Assembly: GCA_015183035.1 (NCBI GenBank)
Contig: JACZZP010000006.1
Span: 1,984,001-2,048,000 of the forward strand
Reading direction: 5' to 3'
DNA length: 64,000 nucleotides
Origin: Meloidogyne chitwoodi
Taxonomy: Eukaryota > Nematoda > Chromadorea > Rhabditida > Meloidogynidae
Shown here: piece after piece, positions 25,665 to 34,806 of the stretch
How positions within the stretch are numbered: the first letter of the stretch is position 1
Layout: each line of letters opens with the position of its first letter
Translations under genes and position numbers: made by a program
The notes under the pieces: model-generated
Database searches by the model: none
Told to the model about the DNA's origin: nothing
The model's input: only the letters and a program-made list of their open reading frames with translations

Positions 25665-28600
25665 ATGACGATTATAATTTTTTTGGTTGATACAAGTGCT
25701 TCAATGTTACAAAGAACTTATTTGGGGACAACTTACCTAGATTATGCAAAATTAGCAATAGAACAATTCCTTAAGGTTACGAATTAATTAAAAGAAAAGG
25801 TAAAGGTATTTTTAAATTTAAGCAAAGACAGCGGGATCCAGCATCAAGTGGGGACAGGTACATGTTGATGACGTTTGAAGAATACCCACAAAATATAAAG
25901 GTTATTTAATTCAAAAGAAAAGTTGTGTTTAATTTTTTTATTTTCTAGTCGGGATGGAAAGAAAGTCAAAGAATATTTAATGAACAATTGAAAAATTTAA
26001 AAGCCAAAGGGTCGTTGAAATTTGAGTCTAGTCTAGACTCTGTCCTAAGGCTTTTGCTTGTTAGTCGTATGCAAAGTGGTTCTGGTGCATCTATTGAAGC
26101 TTTTGGTTTTGGCAGGTATCCAAGTTATGCTGAACATGTTGTTATTATTCCTTTGATTGATGGATCTTCTTTACCTTTACAAAATTCAGAAGTTTGATAA
26201 TTTTTAATTTAAACCAAAAAATAATTTGTAGGCGACTTTACCAAAACCTCGGCTTTTAACTGGCAGTGATCTTTTCGTTGAAGGGTATCGTTGGGATCAA
26301 CGACTTTTTCCTATTGTTTTGAGGCTTCCTGGTCACTTGCAACTTAATTCATTGCGACAACAAGGAGTTGTGCCACCAGAGGATAATAGTGTAGCACAAA
26401 ATTTTGCAGAACAAATAGGAGGTTGTTTTATAATGATTTACAATAAAAATAAATATTTTAGGTCGTTCATTTTCAATAACTTCACATCGGACACTTGGTC
26501 CATGCATTGATCACATAATTCAAAAAATTCAAACCAATGGAATATTCATTCGCTTTCAAAAACAAGGACCAGATCCGCCGATTCCGAATGGAATAAATGG
26601 TTAGAAAATAAATATTTAAATGGGAAAATTCCAAATATTAAAAAATTAAAGTTTTCTGGTTTGGCTCATTCTTAAAAAAATATTTTTGTTGGATAATTTT
26701 TCACTAAAAATATTTTTATATTTTTTTAAAGAAAATGATCAAACAAAACGTGAAAACAACGATGAATGGAAGAACTCATTAGTTTTAATAAAAAGCAAAG
26801 TAGGACAACAACACAGTCACTGGCCAATTCCAGAGGCTTTTTGGCCCGAGTCTGTCAAGTAATTTTAAATTAAAAATTATTTTAAAATTAATTATTTAAT
26901 TTTTAGGAGTACTTTACCTCCTAGAAATGCCCATCCAGTAGTTGTTTTTCGATGTGAACGTGTTGAACCTCTTTTCAATACAGACTTTCCTTTGGATAAG
27001 TACGAGTTGGATAGTGCTTCTCCTTTAGCTCAATTTATTCTTGAAGGAAAAGAATCGAACCTTTGTTGGCAGGTTTAAAATCTTATTTTAATTAGTCACT
27101 TATAAAAATACATTTCGCGTGTTTTATCCTCAAAATAAGATTTGCGGCTTTTTGAAATTTTGCGTACTTTTCTTGCTGTTTTTATTTGCAGATTTTTTTA
27201 ATAATTTGAAATTTTTTAGGTTTTCGTTGAAAATTCTTATCGACAGCCAGGACTCGGTTTTCCGTTTGGATACATCAAAATTTCTACCTCAGCAACTGTG
27301 ACTCTTTATGTAATGCCATATAATTATCCGGAGCTTCTTTCTCTTTTGGCAATGGGAAAAAATCCAAAAATTGGGAGCAGTCATGCACAATTTCAACACA
27401 ACTTTGAAAAATATTTAAAAACTGTTCCAGCCTATTATTACTCAGTTTGTTTATTTTTTTTATTAAAAATAAATGTTTTTTTTGGAAAATTTTAGAAGCC
27501 TTGAAAAATTTTCTCAAAAATGAAAAAAATATTTTTTAATTTTCAGCGCTTAAAAAACGCCCTAAGTCGGATAAAAGTAATGCCTTCATGTTTGGAAGAT
27601 GCAAACACAAAACTTTATGGATATTGTAATTTAGTGGCACTCCAAGCTCGTATTAAACACCAAGGACAACAAGAATTTGTATTTTTTTTAATTAATTTAA
27701 AATAATTTTTTTAAAAAGGAATCTGCTTGCAACGCTGTTCAAAAAAATTTACAAGAGGCGTCCCTACTTCCGCCGAATGCTGCTTCTTTTGTAAGAAAAT
27801 TTAAAAAAAGTCCGCAAATTTATCCGCAACTTTTTTTTATTATAAATAATTTTTTAATTTTGATGATTTATAATTTCAATATTTTTTTCCTGAAATTTTT
27901 CGAAATAAAATTGGTGACTTTTTCCTAAAAAAGAATTTATTTATTTATAAAATTTGCGGATAAAATATTTTGCGGACAAAATTGAAAAAGTTGGCTTAAA
28001 AAATAATTTTTTTCTTATTTTTAAAAAGGTAAAAGTTTCTCGTTCACGTAAACAATTAGGCAAAAGTGCTTTAACTTCTTGTACATTTCGCCCAGCCGTT
28101 TCTCAATTTAAATCACAAATTCCGGCAGATGCATTTAAAGATTCCAGCATTTTATTATTGGAAACTCCTTCACAAACTTTTATTCCTTCACTTCAATTTA
28201 AAAATCCTTTTGATATTCTTCGTGTTAATCTTTATTCTCAATTAGAAAAAATGCGTCTAAATTTTGATCAACAAGTTCAAACAAGCAATTTACACGTTTT
28301 AGAGGGAGGATTGCCTGGACAAAAGATTAAATTACAACACGCAGGTTTTTTTTAAATTTTCTAATTTTAAAAAATTTTTTCTTTTAATTTTTTAGAAGAC
28401 TTGCACAACTTGCCAATCGCAAAAATGGGCATTTACGAGGAATATATGAAGTCATTAAATGCTATAGGTTTAGGGCCTAAACGTGAACTTGAACCACAGA
28501 TTGCCAGACCACATGCTTTTGGAAATCCGTTTAAATTAGATAAAAAGAATATGTCTATTGTTGATGAGGTTTTCTTTTTTTAATATTTATTATTTATTTA

Positions 28601-29820
28601 AATAATTTTAAGGTTGGAGAAATGAATGTAAACAATTCTGGAAGTGATGAACCCTCTTCCTCTTCTTCTAGTAGTGCCGAACGAAAAGAACATCGTCGAA
28701 GAGAGCGTGAATATAATAGAGCTTCTTCTGAAGGTCCAGGGAGTAGTACTAATCAAATAATTCGCCCAAAAAGGAGACCAGGTCCTTTGGATTTGAATAG
28801 ATTGACAGCTTGGAAGTTTGTTTTTTAATTTAGTTTCTTTTAATTTATTTATTTTTTTATCAGAAATCGAAGACGTGCAATGAGAAATAATCAAAATAAT
28901 TTTGACAACACTGAACTTTTGGAAATTCAATCAGCCCCTCCAGATACCCAAGAATTTGAAGAACGTAGAAAATTGGAAGAAGATGAAGAAGATAAAATAA
29001 ATGGAATTGAAGAAGAAGATGAAGAAGATTTTCAAATTGAAGAAAGAGGTTTTGAAGAAGAAATTCCTTTTATTGATTTGGAAAAATATCAACAACACCA
29101 ACAATCTTCAAAGGTTTTAAAAAATTCTTTAAAAATAAAAAGAGGAGAAGAAGAAGTTGATGAACAACGACCTTCTACTTCTTCAACTTTAACACCTCTA
29201 CTTGATGAAGAAGAAAATAATAAATTATTATTAAATAATAATAATTATCAGAGAAGACCACCATTTAAAAGGCCTCGTTTGGATAATAATAATAATAATG
29301 GAGGAGGAGAATTTAATTTTACAACAACAAAAACAACACTTGAATACAAAGAATTTATTTTTAAACAACGACAAATTCGTCAAATATGTAGACAAATTGG
29401 CCTCAGTTTGTTTTATTTATTTTATTTTTTTAAATTATTTTTTTTAATTAATTAGGGGGGATTTAAATAAATAAAATTAATTTTTTTTTTTTAATAATTT
29501 TAGAAAGTATTGTTCTTTATAAACAATTAATGGAAATAATTTCTGAACAAACAATATCAAAGGATTGTAAACGTCAATTGCTAGAGTTTGGATTAAATGA
29601 AGCAAAAATGTTTAAAAAGCATAAATTAATTGAATTAATTAATAAAGAATTAAAAAAATTTCCATCATCATTATTATTATTAACTTCTTCTTCTTCATCC
29701 TTTTCTCCTTCAAATTCTACAATTGAAAATTCTTCACCTTTTTTAATTAATAATAATAATAAGCCTTTTTTAAATGGGTATGGTGGTGGTAACAATTCTG
29801 CTACTTCTAGTAGTAGTTAA
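25665..29820 (+). CDS. ints-6: Integrator complex subunit 6
   Basis: Roughly 1000 residues in more than a dozen short-intron exons. The N-terminal von Willebrand A domain starts MTIIIFLVDTSASMLQRTYL with the DTSAS MIDAS motif, then GTTYLDYAK and RYMLMTFEEYP. Conserved INTS6 blocks follow: HRTLGPCIDHIIQKIQTNG, SHWPIPEAFWPESVK, PFGYIKISTSATVTLYVMPY, PYNYPELLSLLAMG, PIAKMGIYEEYMK and AFGNPFKLDKKNMSI. Then comes a long acidic/Asn/Gln low-complexity insert (about 28620-29370). The C-terminal helical domain is at the end (YKQLMEIISEQTISKDC, NEAKMFKKHKLIELINKEL). Family role: a module of Integrator with PP2A, acting at snRNA genes and paused Pol II. The window itself contains U2 and U6 snRNA genes. 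A Ser-rich tail ends the protein. Confidence 0.95.
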
Positions 29821-29975
29821 TATAAATAAATTAAATAACTTACCTGCATTTTTTAAGAAATATAAAAAATGTTAAATTTGTCTATATAAAGAAGAAAAAA
29901 TTTTGCATAATTTGGAAATTAAATTTGGTAATTTTATGGACGAAAAATTTTCATAAAATAGGAAAATAAAGTTTA

Positions 29976-30047
29976 TCCACCAATCGGGTTCGAACCTGAG
30001 ACCTCTTCATACACAGTCGAATGCTCTACCGACTGAGCTACCCATGT
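29976..30047 (-). pseudogene. tRNA-like sequence, probably a pseudo-tRNA
   Basis: On the minus strand a Pol III A box (TAGCTCAGTCGGTAGAGC, a perfect D stem) and B box (GGTTCGAACCC) sit at tRNA spacing. A 72-nt cloverleaf would put GTG in the anticodon position. The acceptor, anticodon and T stems pair poorly, so this is unlikely to be a working tRNA-His. It may be a fossil or the head of a SINE-like element, although no A tail or repeat copy is visible. Confidence 0.5.
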
Positions 30048-30698
30048 CTCATATTAACAGCTTTTTTTCTTCTCTATAGATCTTCAATTAAATGTTTAAG
30101 TTTGTTTTATGCAATTTTGTTTTAATTTTTTATAAGATTGTTTTTTTAATAACAAAAAAACAATGTAAAATTTAAATTCTTTTGTTTACCGCCATTTCCC
30201 TCTTTTTTTCATTTAAATTAATGAACATATTATTTTATCTTTTAAAACTCAATTATTCTCTCAAAACCTCATTACAAGTACATTTTTGTATATTTTTCTG
30301 TTGTTTTTGTTTTACATTTTTTGGGTAATTTTCTTTAATTTATTTAAAATTAATTTTATTTATTTTTTTAAAATTTATACTTAAGTAGTACAGGTAATTT
30401 AAAAAAATCAAATAAAAATGATTAACTAAGCAATTAAAATTTAAAAAATTATAAAATTTATTAAGAAAATTAAGGCTTCACAATTTATTAAAATTAATTA
30501 TTATTAATTTTTCTCTCCGCAATTTTTAATTTAAAAAGGCTAAAAATTTAAAATATTTTGCTCATAATAATAATAATTAATTTTCTATTGGGCAAAGAAG
30601 AAAAATTACAAAAAAACCGGAATTTTATTTTTTTTGTTTGAAAAATTAATTTTCATTTTTACTTAATTTTCTCTCTTCTCATTTTCTAATCTTAAAAA

Positions 30699-31622
30699 AT
30701 GATTTTTTCAAAAATTTATTTTTTAATAATTTTATTTAATTTAATTAATTTTATTAAATTACAAAATGATATTCCTCAAAAATTTTTTGGAGCTTTTCAA
30801 TACGGATATAGTGATAATTGGGAAAATTATTTGACTGCTAAAGGTAAATAATAATTCTTTATTTTTTGAGATATTTTAAATACCTTTATTTTAGTAAACA
30901 TACTTTTTAAGAGAGTTTAAAAATTTAAAATAAAACAATTGACTTTCGTTATAAGGACATAACGGATATAATAGACGATGACAAAAATTCTAAAAAATAG
31001 GACAAAAAATCAAATATTTTTAAATATACTACTCCTATAAAAGTCAACTTTTCTCATAAATTAAAAAAATTTTTTTTATTAAAAAAGCATCGGATGTAGA
31101 GATAAAAGGTTGAGGAGATATATGTATTTCCCCTATAATTAATATTTAATTAACTTTTAAAATTCATTCAAAAAAAGGTTATTATGAAGAAATGAAAAGA
31201 ACAATTAAACCCCCAAAATTAACTCGTGTTTTATTTCCAAATGGTTATGGTTATCGAATGATGATAGGACTTGGATTACAAGGAAGTAAATGGGTAAAAG
31301 GATCACAAAAAAATGCTGATTGGAATTTTCAACTTGGAAAAGAATTTAGGGCAAAATATTGGGATGGAAAAGACCATTTGGTTGTTTTTTTAATTTAATT
31401 AAATTTAGGTAATATATTTTTTTTAGATTTTATTTACTTATAATCCAGCAACTGAAAGACTTATTGAAAGGTAAGAAAATATTTTTTCGATTTTATAAAT
31501 CGAATTAAATGAAAACAATTTATAGTATATGTTATTTTAATTCCTGTTAATAATTTAGTTAATTAAGTGGTAACGCAACTTTTCGTCAATTAATAAATAT
31601 TTTTAAAAAAGGATTTTTCTAA
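30699..31622 (+). CDS. Secreted fatty-acid-binding-like protein (LBP type)
   Basis: About 145 residues in four exons. The start is ATG at 30699. The signal peptide (IYFLIILFNLINFIKL) leads into IPQKFFGAFQYGYSDNWENY, which fits the iLBP opening FxGxFxxxxSENFxxYL, then LTAKG at the first exon end. Later parts fit the beta-barrel: DWNFQLGKEFRAKYWDGKDH, LFTYNPATERLIER and SGNATFRQLINIF at the end. An intron of about 330 bp carries decayed mobile-element sequence (TTCGTTATAAGGACATAACG near 30945). Nematode LBP-1/2/3-type proteins are secreted lipid carriers in body fluid or eggs. The middle (LTRVLFPNGYGYRMMIGLG) is diverged. The last exon choice is less sure than the rest. Confidence 0.7.
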
Positions 31623-32000
31623 AGCAAAAATTCTGTTAGTTCTTTATAATATGTAAGTTTCTAAATATTAAAAATCTGTTAAGTGGTATGAAATTGTTCG
31701 AAGATAACTTAATGTAATTGGTCGTTAGCTCGTTGAGCAAAGTCAGCAAAGATTAAGTCGTCTCACTGTAATACCGTTTACGGCATTCTACTTATATTTT
31801 AAATTTTTTTACACTTTTATTATTTTATTTTTTCTTTCCAATAGTTAATTTCAAAAGAATGTACTAAATTAATAAAAATCCACCCAAAAGCTTGAATATA
31901 TGCACAAAATCATAAAACAACACCAAGCTATCAATAAATTAAGATAAAATATAAACACTATAAATAGAAAAACACTTGATTTTGATCCTCCCAAAAGGGA

Positions 32001-32189
32001 GGAATGCGCCGTTCCCGGAGGTAAGTGCAAGACCGGGCCGACGCGTGGCAGAGCAGAAGCAAGCTTCAAACTCACGCCCTTTTCCAAAAATTGATTAATC
32101 TCTTTTATCCCGGTAGGGATAGTTATGGAGATTAAGCCATAAAGAACAGATACTACACTTTGATCTTAGCCAAAAGGCCGAGAAGCGAT
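32001..32189 (-). ncRNA. U2: U2 spliceosomal snRNA
   Basis: The 5' end ATCGCTTCTCGGCCTTTTGG begins at 32189. It is followed by the branch-point recognition segment with GTAGTATCTGTTC, the stem IIa/IIb region, the Sm site AATTTTTGG and 3' stem-loops III and IV ending near GGAACGGCGCATTC. Length is about 189 nt, as expected. The 5' flank and first about 16 nt are partly duplicated at 34053-34187. Confidence 0.95.
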
Positions 32190-32469
32190 AAAGAAGATAC
32201 AAAATAAATTCATAACATAATTCAAAAGAAAAACTAATAAATAGGATGGAGAATACATAAAGAAAATTATATTAGTTTGTGTGCTTTAGTAGAGAAAAGA
32301 AGCAAAAGAAAATAAGAGAGTATGTAAGAGAGAAATAAAGTAAAAAAACAAAGTGTCTATGTTACAGACAGACAACAAAAGACAAAGGCACACCATATTG
32401 ACGTTTTCTCGTTGGAGGTATTTCAATGAAAAGAAATGAAAAATCTAACTCTAATTATCAGGGCTTAAC

Positions 32470-32665
32470 AAAACATGCATGCATGTTTTGCATGCGGATA
32501 TGCCACGAGCAGAGAAGCTCAAAAATGGTGTTTTTACATTGGTACGAGTGTTTAGGACCCGGTTCTTATAGCATATTTTTGCATATTTTGGCACTTTCAT
32601 GCATATTTGCATATAATGCATATTTGAGCAATTTTTGCATATTTTGGTGCATATTTTGGCAATTC
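32470..32665. repeat. Palindrome and TGCATATTT repeat cluster
   Basis: A perfect 20-bp palindrome (AAAACATGCATGCATGTTTT, 32470-32489) is followed by at least seven irregularly spaced copies of GCATATTT or GCATATAA between about 32570 and 32665. It looks like a small degenerate satellite. No gene is seen here. Confidence 0.6.
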
Positions 32666-32780
32666 TTTGTGTATTTTTTAAAATTTTAGTGCAGAATTGG
32701 GTAAAATTCAAAAAAAATTTTTTAGATCAAATTTGAAAAAGTTACTGAGGGCCAAATTTTGGGGTTGAGGTGGTTCACTG

Positions 32781-32974
32781 GGCTTTTGAGGGCCGAAGGC
32801 CCTCAAATGCCGGAAGGTTGCACCACCACTTTGGCACCCACCACGACTTTTAACACACCACACCTTTCCAAACTTTAGCGGGGCGTTTGAAGGCCGAAGG
32901 GCTCAAACGCCGGAGGTTTGCACCACGACTTTTGCACCCACCACGACTTTTAACCCACCACACCTTTCCAAACT
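32781..32974. repeat. GC-rich tandem repeat, two units of about 98 bp
   Basis: Unit 1 (about 32781-32876) and unit 2 (about 32879-32974) each start with a hairpin, then share CACCCACCACGACTTTTAAC and CACCACACCTTTCCAAACT. The hairpin is TTTGAGGGCC-GAA-GGCCCTCAAA in unit 1 and GCGTTTGAAGGCC-GAAGGGCTCAAACGC in unit 2. A third hairpin copy lies in an exon at 33322-33361. The GC content is far above the surroundings. Confidence 0.75.
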
Positions 32975-33287
32975 GCTGCATCTCTCTAATTAGGCCAAAT
33001 AAATATTAGAATAAATAAAACATAAAAATGATAATATAAATATTTCCCCGACTTAAAAATAAAGTAAAAAACAGTTCTTATCGTTAATTTATATTTTTCC
33101 CAAAACTAAAATTGTCTTGACCTTTCCTAAACTCTAATTTATTTGTTTGTCTAAAATTCTATATATAAGCTGAACTTATCATTTATCTTTTGCCTTTAAC
33201 CTTCAATCTACTTTTGTATAATATTGAATAAATACTTCTTTTAAATTAAATATAATTGGTTAATCATCAGAAAGAATCCCCATTTAG

Positions 33288-33704
33288 TTAATATCGAACA
33301 TTGAAGATATTACACAAACATTAGCGGGGCGTTTGAGGGGCGAAGGCCCTCAAACGCCGGATGCAGAGATATTAGGTGATATTTCTGAAGAACAGGCAAA
33401 ATTTTTTGAGGCTTTGATAATATTTTCCAGCATAATTGAAACAAATTTAATTAATAAACGTTATGAATTTCAAAATATTTTGCCAATTCTAAATTTTGAT
33501 ACAGATTTCTTGGATAAGGTAAGTAACTGTTAATTTTTCTAATTTAACCCCTTTAAGCTTTTAAACTTCCATAAAATAGCTGTTAAATATTTGAAAGACG
33601 TATGGTTATTATTAAATTGGATAACATTTGAATTAAATAATAAAAGAACGAAACGAATGAAAGATGGACTTTTGCTTGAAAGTGATGATGATAATGATTA
33701 TTGA
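33288..33704 (+). CDS. Partial orphan gene with a repeat-derived insert
   Basis: Two exons are readable. The first starts after an acceptor (CCCCATTTAG) with LISNIEDITQTLAG. It crosses the GC-rich hairpin repeat in frame (RLRGEGPQTP), then reads DAEILGDISEEQAKFFEALI and further to DTDFLDK at a GTAAGT donor. The second (from about 33559) reads LLNFHKIAVKYLKDVWLLLN and ends ESDDDNDY with a stop at 33704. No start codon or upstream exon was found, so the gene is 5' partial or decayed. I recognise no family. The helical, hydrophobic character and acidic end look protein-like. Confidence 0.45.
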
Positions 33705-34052
33705 AAATCCATTTGTATAAACAATGGATTTTTTCATATTTTTAATTTTTACTTGTGAGATTTTAATAGATGGTAGTTGCATAACTACAGGTAATTTTTA
33801 ATCGGCAAAGGCGGAGAGAGCGTAATTTAACCACTTGAGATGAGAAACCGCCAGCGAATAAACGTCTCAGAATGTTCGTTCAAAAAACATTCTTTTGGAC
33901 AATATTGTAATTACCAACTACTTTTTTAAAATTAAAAAGAAAATACTATTTTGTATTTTGAACTACTTAAAAAATAATATTTAATATATCATCTCCAACT
34001 TAGAAAATTTTTATGCTCATTCAGCATTAATTTTGCTAAACAAGCAACAAAA

Positions 34053-34187
34053 GGCCGAAGCGATAACAACCGCTGAAAATGCAAATTATAACATAATTCA
34101 AAAGAAAAACTAATATATAGGATGGAGAGTTTGCTCATTGGAGATATTTCAATGAAAAGAAATGAAAAATCTAACTCTAATTATATA
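34053..34187. repeat. Duplicated U2 5' end and upstream flank
   Basis: AAAGGCCGAAGCGATA repeats the U2 5' end (32174-32189, minus strand) with small changes. It is followed by CATAACATAATTCAAAAGAA, AAACTAATA and TAGGATGGAGA, then, after an internal deletion, TTTCAATGAAAAGAAATGAA and AAATCTAACTCTAATTAT (also at 32419-32460). The copy holds upstream sequence and only a stub of the RNA, so it is a U2 promoter fossil rather than a gene. Confidence 0.75.
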
Positions 34188-34317
34188 TGTGCTACAGAAA
34201 AAGTTTTAGTGTCAAAAGAAAATCATAATCTTTTCTCTTTGACGCAAAAACTACCAATTTAGTATAGTTAATTATTTATCTTCTTTTACTTTTTTAAAAA
34301 TATAAGTATTTGCTCAA

Positions 34318-34420
34318 TGACGAAAAATCCGTTAACGAAAAGTTGTTGTCGAAAAGTCCGTTGACAAAAGGTATTGACGAATGGTCCGTTTAAGTAAAGT
34401 CTATTGACGAAAAGTTGCCA
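34318..34420. repeat. Degenerate GACGAAAAGTCCGTT repeat
   Basis: Five or so imperfect repeats of a unit like TTGACGAAAAGTCCG occur in about 100 bp. It may be a small satellite or a decayed MITE. Downstream, 34502-34561 can be read as an exon (MQIPPEEFVYEINQEGNMDM) before a GTAAAA donor. No partner exon was found, so I do not call it as a gene. Confidence 0.45.
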
Positions 34421-34806
34421 CCTTTATTAAACATATTTTTAAAGAATTTTTTATATTAAAACATTTCAAAAATTTTTTTTAAAAGGCATGTAGTTCTCGG
34501 AATGCAAATACCACCAGAGGAGTTTGTCTATGAAATAAACCAAGAAGGGAATATGGATATGGTAAAAAATTTTTATTTTAATTTTTTTTATTTTTCATAC
34601 AGCATGTTCAATTTCAAAATGTTCATTTAATACATCACTATATTCGAACAGATTAATTAATTTAAAAAAATATAAAATTAATATAAGGTTTTACGCAATT
34701 ATTTTTAGCGTTATTTTATTAAATTAAATATATTTATTCATTTTCTAGTATAAAAAATAAATTTTAAATTTTTTGTTAGGAAAAGATAGATAAAAAAAAA
34801 TTTTTT

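Noticed and set aside
29976..30047. Functional tRNA-His
   Set aside because: D arm and B box fit, but the acceptor, anticodon and T stems do not pair well enough.
32426..32711. Overlapping open frames on both strands
   Set aside because: They translate the GCATATTT repeat cluster and its flanks. Repetitive Ile/Cys/Phe-rich output.
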